Assembly (NCBI RefSeq): GCF_030272615.1
Contig: NC_081413.1
Span: 555,361,136-555,425,135 of the forward strand
DNA from: Cryptomeria japonica
Taxonomy: Eukaryota > Streptophyta > Pinopsida > Cupressales > Cupressaceae
Length of the DNA stretch: 64,000 nt
Direction: 5' to 3'
Shown here piece by piece: positions 1 to 10,475 of this stretch. Position numbers and translations under genes: made by a program. The stretch's first letter is position 1. Every line of letters starts with the position of its first letter. The notes beneath the pieces are model-generated. The model did not search any database, was not told where the DNA came from, and saw only the letters and a program-made list of their open reading frames with translations.

Positions 1-1246
1 CATAGTTTACTGATACAATGACCACATGGTCTCAAATATACAATAATCTCGAACAAGAGCTAATATAATAGTCACGAACCAAGAAACACTAGTGAAGCCA
101 ATCCTCACATGAAGGTATGAACATAGATATCCGATGGGAAATGACGCTACCACCCGACCATGTGATCCCAAAGTGGAACCACCCCACCATGCTGGGAGAT
201 AGTAGAAGACCCTCAAGAAAGCAAAACAAGACCAGTACAACAGTATATCATGACTCCACAAAACCCACATGACTCAACTCACAAACACTAGTGACTCTAA
301 GGAGAGAGTATCATCCCATGGCTTAAGGTGGTTACCCTAGGTAGGCCTCCATAGGTCCCGGTCCCCATCCTGGGTTATCTTGGTAACCTCTCCCAAACCC
401 CCGACTCCATCTAAGCATCATGCAGACCCTACCAACCTTTTGTGAAGACAAGGTGATAGGTTTGTCATTCCATGCCTTCTCACAACATCCTAAGCCTATA
501 CAAGAACTCAACCATGTGCGAGGCACATTATCTTAAATTAATATTTCAACTACCCACCCCCTAATTAATTATTAGGTTATCATTTCTTAACTAACTTGCG
601 AGGGGTTATCTTGCCATCCTCTTTGGGCGCAGCCCCCGCTCAAAAGCCACTCTCTCTCATAGGACACTATCAGGAATGGTCTCTCTATGAGAATTCTATG
701 GTGAAACTGACAGCCATATCTAATCTTGACAACACTATAGGTGAAGGAAACACAAATCATAAACCCAAGACTGACCATTTGGACTAAAACACACAATGGC
801 TCACATCAACAAGTTTACACAACAACACCTGACCAAGGGGTATAAACAACCTTTACAACATGACGACCACTCAAACACAGATTTACAACGAAATATGCTT
901 TTACCAAAAAATACCATTTATTCTAAAGATCCTATAACAGACAATCTTTTTTTTTTAAATAGTAAAAAACATTAATTACTTGCAAATACGGATATTTCAA
1001 AAAAATAAAAAATACATCTTTATTGATAAAAGAATAACAGAATCGTCATTTGTCCAAAAAAGAATTAAATAAGACCATATTAAAATTTAACTCTCTAATC
1101 ATATGTTCGAGAATAATTTACAATACCCCCAAATAATGTTTTCAATAACATAATTAAAATTCCAAATTAGAAATATCTATAATAATATAATATGATAATT
1201 TGAATATTTCATTTTCCAATAAAACAACTTTAAATACTCCACAATA
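1..1246. other. Non-coding DNA, no gene recognised
   Basis: Positions 1-900 are of moderate GC content and hold only short frames with no recognisable motif. From about 900 the sequence turns AT-rich with homopolymer runs. A block at 1206-1246 (fragment attttccaataaaacaact) recurs almost unchanged at 2508-2549, so the same short sequence lies on both sides of the LINE insertion that follows. This suggests a small local duplication of the target region. I cannot assign 1-900 to any element; it may be part of an older retroelement LTR. Confidence 0.5.
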
Positions 1247-1247
1247 A

Positions 1248-1277
1248 TAGATGATATATATATATATATATATATAT
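1248..1277. repeat. (AT)n microsatellite
   Basis: An uninterrupted run of about 12 AT dinucleotides sits at the 5' junction of the LINE copy. It may have expanded from the A/T-rich target-site duplication. Confidence 0.85.
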
Positions 1278-2420
1278 GATGATCACCTAGTTACTAATGC
1301 ACATATTTTTGAGAGCTGTAAAGATTCTGAGTCGGATGAGGATCAGTCTAATGCCTCTACCCATAAAAAATGGAGAGCCGATACAGATAATGTGGAAATG
1401 AAGGTGCATTGTGATTTGGAGGAGGAAAAGGGGAAGGATATTGAGACAAAAATGGAGAGTGAGAAGGATGAGAATGTTGGAGAAGAGAAAGAAGGGATTG
1501 AAAACCCTTATTCTAGCCCTATGGACTCGAATAGAAGGAATGTCGCCCTAAATTATAAGGAGGAAGACAACCCTAACTCTGTGGGCATTGAGTAGGGTAG
1601 GGACTCGACGAACACAATCTTGAATACTGCCTGTAATTGTACTCTGGAATCCTTCAACTTCTAGAAATGGGTTATTGACAACATTACTAGCTTTCAAAAC
1701 AAATAGAGGGATCTGGAAAATAAGATACACAATTTGATTAGGGATATAAATTTGGGGAATAAGAATGAGGAGATGGAAACTAGTGAAGCTGAGGAGGAAA
1801 TTGAGAGGGAGGACTGGTTGGAAAAAGACCTGATAAAAGGGGATCTGAAGCATCTGGAGGATGTTATCAGAATTGTAAAAGAATGGGCTGAGGAGAATAA
1901 AGACAATATCAATACTCGGGTTGCTCAAACTAAGAAGGCTCTGAAAAGCTTCATGAACCACAGCCTTGAGGTTTTATGAGTTCCATCACATAATATGAAT
2001 GCCTTGGTGGATCACTTAGAGAGGAAAAATCAGGATAGGAACTTGGTAATCATTGAAAATGTACCGACCTCCAACTCCACCCATCAAATTTCCAGGCGAA
2101 GGACTAGGCTGAACACCACTGAGATGGAGACCAAAGCGAAAGACATCCAGCTGAAACAGGAGAGCAATGATCTGAGAGAAGCTGCTAAGGTGATGATGCT
2201 TCTGGTTTAGAATGCTGAGGAGTCTATAAAATTTTTCATTTGAGTTGTAATGTTGGGTTTGGGATGCCAATTTCTTGTTGGCTCCTTGCTGTCTTTTTGT
2301 CCTTGTTGTTGGTTTTTGTGTTGGTCTTTTGCAGCTATTTTGTCTTGTTTATTTCATGCTCATCTTTCATAATGTAATCGGGTTTCGGGTCCCTTAAAAC
2401 CTATTTTTTCTTAATAAAAA
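1261..2420 (+). mobile_element. 5'-truncated LINE copy (3' end of the family seen at 39162-48476)
   Basis: The body matches the 3' end of the larger LINE at 46.4-48.5 kb, both in protein (about 320 codons alignable by eye) and in the non-coding tail, which in both copies holds gggtttcgggtcccttaaaa and ends ttaataaaaaa. Target-site duplications are visible: atagatgatatata starts at 1247 on the left and atagatgaaatatata at 2421 on the right, with one mismatch. Truncation at the 5' end, an A-rich 3' end and a long variable TSD are the marks of target-primed reverse transcription. The AT-repeat at the left junction makes the exact 5' boundary uncertain by several bases. Confidence 0.75.
1275..2243 (+). 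pseudogene. C-terminal part of the LINE downstream ORF, broken
   Basis: A single reading frame runs across this stretch with no frameshift. It is interrupted by TAG codons, such as those after VGIE, LESFNF and SFQNK, and ends at TGA 2241-2243. It aligns with the end of the ORF at 46378-48281: shared features are an acidic Glu/Asp/Lys-rich linker, the block KWV-DNIT, a long helical Glu/Lys-rich segment likely to form a coiled coil, the basic motif SRRRTR, and a closing EAAK-MM-LV segment. I do not recognise the family. The copy lacks the N-terminal two thirds because the insertion is 5'-truncated. It is certainly non-functional here; its value is as a second witness that the ORF belongs to the LINE. 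Confidence 0.7.
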
Positions 2421-2673
2421 ATAGATGAAATATATATAATAATATAATATAATTACATGAGTATACATTCTTTGAATATACCCCATATAATTATATCATA
2501 ATTAAATATTTCATTTTCCAATAAAATAACTTTAAATACTCCACAATAGCACATTAACCAATAAAATACTATATATATATATTTAAAACATAAAAAAAAA
2601 CTGAATTATCAAATTTCGGCAGGTATATATCATGGAAGGCAAATGTTTTAATTTTGGCAGCCCTTGGCTAACC
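2421..2673. other. AT-rich flank of the LINE copy, no gene
   Basis: AT-rich sequence that includes the right target-site duplication and the second copy (2508-2549) of the block found left of the LINE. No coding signal. Confidence 0.6.
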
Positions 2674-2843
2674 GCAAGGTAGCAAGGTAGCACTGCTACC
2701 ATACGATAGCATTGCTACCTCACGGTAGCACTGCTACCTCACAATAGTAGGTGCTACCTTACGATAGCACTGCTTTCATGGGGTAGCAGCTTCTACCTTA
2801 CAATAGCACTGCTACCATGGGGTAGCAGGCTGCCGCCTCCCCC
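2674..2843. repeat. Degenerate tandem array of ggtagca/tgctacc palindromes
   Basis: About seven imperfect units, each built around the complementary pair ggtagca and tgctacc separated by one to a few bases and joined by spacers such as tcacg, ttacg or catgg. Each unit can fold into a small hairpin, and neighbouring units can pair with each other. GC content is higher than in the flanks. No coding frame is maintained. Confidence 0.8.
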
Positions 2844-4859
2844 TATTGCATAAAATGAAATTTAATTTTTTTTTTTTGCATTTAAAAAAAATAATTCAAT
2901 TTGAATTTTTATCCAAACACAGAGATTAATACAATCTCTCCCCCACTCTGAGACATCAGAGTCTAATAAAATACAACAAGAATATATATATATATATATT
3001 TGTTTTCTAAGATTTTCTAATTTGTTTTCTAAAATTTGCTAAGATTTCTTCCATAATATTTACTGGCAATAAATCTTGCCAAAAGATTCAAACTCTAAGA
3101 CAAAAATGAGATTGATTAAAAAACCCAAATTTCTTTAAAAGGGAAATTTTTTTTTTTACAAACCATAGGAAATAAATTTTAACCCAGATTTCTAAATCCC
3201 CCCTTTTTTTTTCTTCTTTTCACAAACAAGAAGAACACGGAATCACATAACATAGAGAAAATTATATGGAACAAAGGAGGGTAAATCTGACGAAAATTTG
3301 CCAACATAACCCCCTATAATTTTCACAATATCAAGCTAATTAATATAGAAAGGAAATAATAAAACATTTAAACATAAACAACAAGGAGGCTCAACCAGGA
3401 ATATTTTTCTTTTACAATACACACCAGAAAACTACAGAGAAAGGAGTAGTCCTTGAGCTAATATAAAAAACAAATAACTAGGCTAAAGCTATCCAACCTT
3501 GGAAAGCTTTCTTGGAAGATCTTGAGGAAGAGCAACTGAAATCAGATATCCACGCCAATCCTCACTTCTCCAACATGCATCCAAGAAAATTTTTGAATTT
3601 TTTTCCTACAGACTGCTGCCTCCTTCCTGTGAATTCCCAAAAACAAATCCTTTCTTTTTTTTCTTTTCTCAAAAATATGTTTAACCTAAACCTTTCTAAG
3701 TTGAAAAATATTTCCCCAAAATATAATATTCCATTTTAAAAACTAAAAGATTTTATTTTATTTCCTAATTCCCACAAAAAGTAAATGAAAATGCAATTTC
3801 CCAAAAATCATTACTTTCCTTTTTTTTTTCTTTTCTCACTCCCATTTGATTGACTTTCTAAAAAAATAACTAAGGAAAGTAAATCTACTTGATTTTATTT
3901 ATTTCTAAATTATTTTCGAAATTAAGAGAACAACAAATGTATTTATTTTTATTTTTTTACCCACTAAGGTTTAAATAAAATTATATTCCTAAAATCATGA
4001 AATTTGCAAACTAATAAAGGAAGGAAATTTTATTTTTAAAATCTAGAGAATAATAAATGCAACTAATTTATTTTTTTACTAAATTTAAATAAAATTATAT
4101 TTCTAATATAATGCAATTTGCAACTAAATTTATTTACTTCACTTAATTAATTAAATTCATAATCACTAAAGCATTATAATTCATAAATTAAATATGCTAA
4201 CTATAAAGTGATGCCATGAACTCAATTTAATTAATCCAATCTACTAGGGCATGCAAACTAAGAGGATCCAAACAAATATTCTGAAAAAGTCAAACAAACT
4301 GACTCGGTGGCCGAACAAAACCAAAAGGGATGACCGACTGACGACACTCACAAGAGTATAACTGAGGTACAATTAGGGTCAACCACTATCTCCTCAACTC
4401 CCATCGGACAAGTAAGGCATGCTCAGACCTATGGAGCCAGGTGGAGACGATACCCCGTACCTACCCGGTACTTGTACCTATGATGACCTACTTCATCGAA
4501 CCACATATGCATATATACAAATATAGAATACACGACATGCACACCGATGAAGGAGAATCACGAAGTTCCTTATCTCACTGGAGGGAGTGAAGGAAAATCA
4601 TCCCCTTGCATCCAATACACCCGCAAACACAAAACATATATTTACACATTATATAGATAAAGCAAAGTGTCAGTACATAGCAATAATCCATAAAATAACA
4701 CAAATCACTAGTACTGAAAGACTTTAAATAAATCATGCATCTCATATCCAGATAAAACATGAAATAATGTCATATGAGTTTTAATAACACATAATGGCAA
4801 TGTATCCACCGAAAGTACACAATAGTAAAATATGAGTCTAATAAGTTCAAAGGAGGAGG
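2844..4859. other. AT-rich non-coding DNA
   Basis: Long A- and T-homopolymer tracts and short Phe/Lys-rich chance frames. A slightly more GC-rich patch at about 4290-4520 resembles retroelement LTR or UTR sequence but shows no termini, primer site or motif that I can name. Confidence 0.45.
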
Positions 4860-5932
4860 GGTACTACAACACTTTGCCAATCCTTTGACCTTTGGCTCTG
4901 CACTCTACTGGTCTTCTATCCTTCAGCTTAGCACTCAACCGGTTCTCTATCCTTCGGCTCTGCACTTAGCCGGTTCTCTATCTGTCGACTCTACACTTAG
5001 TCGATCTACCTCACACACACACACACTCAACTTTGCTAACAGGTCTTAGCACTTCCTCTCACTCTGCTCTTCACCTTGGATATCCTTCAACAATATTTCC
5101 TTGTTTCAAATTTCACGATCAAAACTTTCAGAAAGAACTCCAAAACTCTTTATACATTTTCTATCAACATCTTCAAGCATATCCTCAATCAGATCAATCA
5201 AGGATTTAAGAAGATTTCAAATTCAAACTCTCTCGCTCTTTCTTTGTGCAACTTTCAACAGTTCTGCCAAGTGTTCAACTAGTTCTACCACCACATCTCC
5301 CAAGGATAGAAACTTCTGAGTCAAGTTCAGTCATCAATGCGAACTAGAGAATCCACATGTAATCATGTTTGGCTGCATGATAACTAAAAGTTAGCTTTAC
5401 CAATAAATGATTTGGCATAGACACAAGCTTACCAACTCATTCTTTGCCACCGCAACTAAATGGCCGATCACTACTCCGAGATTTATGGTGATCGCCTATC
5501 TTCCTTCTATCATACTGGTGTACCAGTATGTAACTACACTTCTTATTTTACTAGTTCATTCTTTGACTTCCAGTTTGTTGTGCTAGCATCATGTCTCTCC
5601 CCTATTTGCCAGTGCGTTACCAGTTGGTTGGAGCAAGTAAGTTTTCTTGCCCGAGTCACCTTTTGTAACTTTACCAACACCAAAGTGACTGATATCCCTG
5701 AATGATAGATCGGTTGACTTAATATATGTTACCTTGAGCGGAAGTAACATTTGATCATTCAGTATCAATGTTGTTTCCATTCACTATTTCTTACTGAAAA
5801 GCAACACCACTTTACTTATACCACTTCACCGGTTAGTGTCTTCACCGATAAGTGCTCGACATCAATGATAAACCGTAGCACATATACCGGTTTTCTAGAT
5901 TGACCAGTTTTGTCAATGCCAATAATCCAACA
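4860..5932 (-). mobile_element. Probable copia-type LTR, reverse orientation, lower boundary uncertain
   Basis: Read on the minus strand, the sequence below 5932 begins TGTTGGATTATTGGCATTG, the form of LTR start seen for other copia LTRs in this window (TGTTGGCA...). It carries several accggt motifs. It directly abuts, and seems to have removed the upstream part of, the gypsy RNase H that starts at 5933. I could not find the matching inner end or a target-site duplication, so this could be a solo LTR or the end of a truncated element. The 31-bp array at 4891-5012 lies in it or at its edge. Confidence 0.45.
4891..5012. repeat. 31-bp tandem array, four degenerate units
   Basis: Four consecutive units of about 31 bp, consensus near cttcggctctgcacttagc followed by cggttctctatc, with increasing divergence at both ends. 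Not coding. Confidence 0.75.
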
Positions 5933-7729
5933 CTAATAGACTTTCTTGATGAATTTGTGTTTACATTGACAGTATCTACCATGTGGAAATTATACTTTGA
6001 TGGGTCCTATACAAATCATGGAGCTAGAGTTGGGATTCTTTTCATCACCCCTCAAGGTGATTCTATCCCTAAGTCATTCAGAATAATTTTTCCCTGTACA
6101 AACAATATTGATGAATATGAAGCTCTCATCATAGGGCTTCGTACCATTGTAAATTGGAATATAAAAGAATTACAAGTCTATGGTGACTCACAACTAATTG
6201 TCAATCAAATCAATGATGACTATAACACAAAAGATGATAAACTACTGCCTTATAAACAAATGGTAGAAGATTACAAAGAACATTTCAGTAATATCACTTT
6301 TGAACAGATTCCAAGGATACAGAACAAGGCAGCCGACGTCATGGCTATAGTAGGATCTTTGCTAAATATGCCTAATAATGAAACTTAGCTTGAGTTTATT
6401 GTAGAACAATTGATGATACTAGCAAATAAGATTCCCTCATTAGAATATGTATGTGTAATTGTGGGTCCTGAATCCCCATAGTATAATGAGATAAACACAT
6501 ACTTACATACTTAGTATATGTCTCATGATTTGTCTAGAAATCAAAAGAAAACTCTTATTCATCAGGCATCCAGACACACTATTATTGTTGACACATTGTA
6601 TAGAAAGGGATTTGATGGAACCCTTCTCCGATGTCTTGATGAAAGAGAAGAACAACTTTCCCTAAAGGAAGTACATGATGGAATTTGTGGGGCACATCAA
6701 AGTGGCCCACCATTATCAAAGAAACTGTTAAAAAATGGATACTATTGGCCAACTATGGAAAAGGATGCCAATATATATGTACAAAAATATAAACAATGTA
6801 AAATGCATGGAGACCTTATTCATGCACCAGCGCAAGATCTTCAACCTATTACATTACCATGGCCATTTCACAATGGGGGTTAGATCTAGTTGCTAAAGTC
6901 AATCCTACTTCTTTCAATGGGCACAAATTCATCTTAATGGCTACTGAGTATTTTACTAAATAGGTCAAGGCAATTCCCATTACATACACCACTATTAAGA
7001 AAATAGTAAAATTCATGCTTAATTACATTATCTATCAGTATGGGATTCCAATGTGCATAGTGAGAGACAATGGACATCCATTCAAAAATCAAGAAATGAG
7101 AGAATTGTGTCAAAAATTTCAAATACAACAGAGATTTGCAACACCATATTATCTGCAAAGCAATGGACAAGAAGAGGCAACAAACAAGACAATATTGAAG
7201 ATCCTAAAGAAAGTTTTCACTGATGTAGGATGGGACTAGCATCTCTAGTTAAATCTTGCTCTTTGGGCTTATAGAACAAAAGTACGCACCCCTACAGGAG
7301 CAACACCATAGTCATTGGTCTATGGTACATAAGCAATACTACCTATTGAAATATAACTACTGTCTTTTAGAGTCTCCTTAAAAAACATCACATCAAAGGA
7401 AGACTATCGGGTTGCAAGATTACAAGAGCTTGAAATGCTCTATGAAAAGAGACAAACTGCTTTAAATCATTTGCAAGGTCACCAAAACAAATTGAGAAGG
7501 AGTTACAATAAATGAATACGCCCAATGAATTTTGAAGTGGGAGATCTCGTTCTCAAGGAGAACCAAAGGAACCTAGCGAAACAAGAAAAGCTAGGGAAGT
7601 TTGAACCGAACTGGATAGGTCCTTTTTATCATAACAAGGGTTATAGGAAATGGAGCATACAATTTGGCTACCATGGAGGGAGATACACTCCCTGACCCTA
7701 TGAACAACATGCACCTTAAATGATATTAT
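5933..7729 (+). pseudogene. Ty3/gypsy pol remnant: RNase H and integrase
   Basis: First comes an RNase H with its catalytic residues visible: Asp in YFDGS, Glu in DEYEAL, Asp in GDSQLIV and Asp in KAADVMA. After a linker comes an integrase zinc-binding segment (EVHDGICGAH ... YVQKYKQC) in which the first Cys is Tyr. The integrase core has Asp in GLDLVAK, Asp in VRDNGHPF and Glu in NGQEEATNKT. A C-terminal part (FEVGDLVL ... GPF) follows. Breaks: a one-base deletion near 6869 at the start of the integrase core, another shift near 7625, and about ten stops, mostly TAG where family consensus suggests Gln (for example WD-stop-HL for WDQHL). The order RNase H then integrase, with this style of RNase H, points to the Tat/Athila side of Ty3/gypsy. 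Not functional. Confidence 0.9.
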
Positions 7730-10475
7730 ATCTAAGGGTTGCGTTGGTTTAGATTTTGCTTTCCGCATTGCATATTATTTTATTCAAAGCACTACACCAC
7801 ATATAATTTCCTTTTCAAATGCATCACATTTGCAAAATTTCTGTATTTGCATATAGTAGAATCAATAAAACAAGGCAATTGTCCAAGTTTATCATTTATT
7901 TGCATTCAAGAGAAACAAGGGTCATCTCCTTTCTTGGATATTCGGACATGAAGTCTTTGAGGTCCTAAGTTCATTCATTTTTAACATTACCTTGTGACGA
8001 TGCTTTACTTATGGTTGGTTAGTGATTTCACTATTTGAGACTTGTTAACCCAAAATCGATCAATTGCTATATCTGAAACACATTAACAAAATCTCTAATT
8101 CACTCGAGACACCTAGTTGATCATATGACTAGTGAAAAATCTAAAATTCTACTTCAACGTCATTGTAATTGTCACACCCAAGTAAGTTTCATTACTTACA
8201 AGTCAAGGCAAGAAAATATAGAAGAAAAAAGTGTTATGCCAAATATCCATCTCAAGGAAAAAGAGCAATGATATATAACTGAAATATCATGCATACAAAG
8301 TGCAACAAAAAGCTTGACTATGGGAACATGCAAGTAAATCCACCAGGGCTATGAATGCCTACTGGCAATGGAGCAATATTTGGTAAATTATAGTTTATAA
8401 CCTCGTTAGAGCTCTAAAATCTTGCTGCCAACAAGGCTCTATTCGGGATGCTTTTGAAGTTAGGATAATCTACGTAGCTAGTCGTATAGGATGCTAAGGA
8501 TCTTTAGTGAACACAAGAGCAGGAATTAACTCATTTGCACACACATGAGAAAAAGAAGATCAAAGTTTCAAGAACCAATGGGGAAGTTTTCCGCGTCTCC
8601 ATTTTTAAATCCTAGTCACTAAGTGTGTTAATTTGGATGTTCCAAGGGACCTTAAGGATCGATTGACCATTTATCTACTAAATGTTTTGTACCTCCAAAT
8701 CAATTGGTGTATTACGAAATGCTAAAAAAACAAAATTATCCTTGTTTGAGTAAGAAGTGCATCTTCATCATACATATTGCATTAATATAGGCCATGTCAA
8801 AAATACATTGTCCCCACAGGCATTCTGCAGATCATCATGTCATACAGGTTTGCACATTGGGGGAATATTTGAAAAAATCCTAAAAATCCTAAAAAGTCTC
8901 GAAAAAATCCTAAAAAGCATATACGATCCTAAAAAATCCAAAAACAGTGAAAAAACATAAAATCCAAAAACATTGAAAAAGCAAAAAAAATCCAAAAACC
9001 GTGAAAAACATAAAATCCCCAAAACAATGAAAAATGTCCTGAAAAAATAACCAAAAAACATTCAGAAAAGGTCCTAAAAAAATACCAAAAACATCCATAT
9101 AAGATCTTGAAAAAATACCCAAAAAATCCATATAAGATTCTGAAAAAAAATTAAAAAATAAATAAAAAATCAATCAAAAACATCCATATAAGGTCCTGAA
9201 AAATCATCCAAAAACATTCAGATATCAATCTACATGATCCAAAAATAATTAAAAATCAATCAAAAAACTTGCAATAAAATGTCTCGCAAGAATCAAATAT
9301 GCTAGCAGATATCCATCAAACCCTTCGCATGAAGTTAACAAAGATACAACTATCCAGTCAAACATTTGCAATCAACTGATCAAACTATCTTATCAATCAT
9401 ATCATATCCATATCAAGTGATCATTATCTTGTCTTAAATAGAAGAGGATACACTCGAAATCAAACAGTTCAGTCTTAAACAGGGTCCACAACTTTTTGAG
9501 ATCAGACATTATCAACTATCACAACAAGCAACTGAGAGCGAAGGCACAAGGTCAGTATAGCTACTGAATTTCTCCCCAGTCAGTCTTTATCTTTTATCAT
9601 TTGGTGATAGATCGTGTTCCTATGCTACTCAAGGATGTCCACAAGTGACTAGAGGAGCCATGATGGGCATTATCTTTTTCTTTGTTTGTTGTTTGTGGTG
9701 TGAACCAATGAAGTTCTAAAAAAATTTCTCTAGTGGGTGTTTGTTATAGGAGTATTCAGCTAGTGAATACCACACATACCTTGACCACTAGTTACATGTT
9801 TGTTTCTTCAATGGGATATCTTTACATCTTGGTTCCTTATACCTTGATGTGCTAAGCTCCATTGTGCAATAATAAAGCTCAATGATGAATATATATTGCA
9901 CAATAAATAATGACACAGGTTTGTGAATCGTTCATTCTCATTCTCATCTCATCTATTTATTGATAGTTTTTTGATTCTTTTCTCATCATCTCTTTCTAAA
10001 TCATTTTCTATCATCTAACATTATTCTTTCATCAATCTCTTCTCTCTTTCATCTTACTAACATTTCTTCAAGGTACATCTGAGTTAAAGGAATATTTTTG
10101 CATTATCATACAAAAACAAAATTGCATCCATATAGTTTTAAGGTGCATTCATATAGTTTTAAGTTACATTTGTATTGCATTTAATAACCATTGCATTCAT
10201 AAGAATAATTTATAAATCATATAGAAAGCATTAAACCATTCATTCATCATTACATCATAAATCATGTAGAAACCATTGCACTCATAAGCATCATTTATAA
10301 ATCATATAGACATGCACCGCATAACACATAGCATCATACAACATACATGGAAAACAAAGCATAATAGATCACCGCAAAAAACTTCATATCATATATATAA
10401 CTCAAAAATGCTAATGTGTCTGAATACAATAATCATAAACAAGCTTGAAGGCTCAAATAACATGATCTCAATGTC
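7730..10475. other. Gene-free region between pol and the antisense PMD gene
   Basis: About 2.7 kb with no sustained reading frame. It contains the A-rich degenerate repeat at 8868-9260. By position it would be the pol-to-3'-LTR spacer of the gypsy element. No insertion boundaries are visible. Confidence 0.5.
8868..9260. repeat. A-rich degenerate tandem repeat
   Basis: Repeats of aaaaatcctaaaaa and ccaaaaacatccatataag, spaced irregularly at about 30-40 bp. The Phe-rich frames on the reverse strand are a by-product of the A-richness. Confidence 0.7.

Noticed and set aside
8840-9173. Phe-rich reverse-strand frames resembling membrane proteins
   Set aside because: Artefact of the A-rich degenerate repeat; no start context, no homology and two frames open at once.
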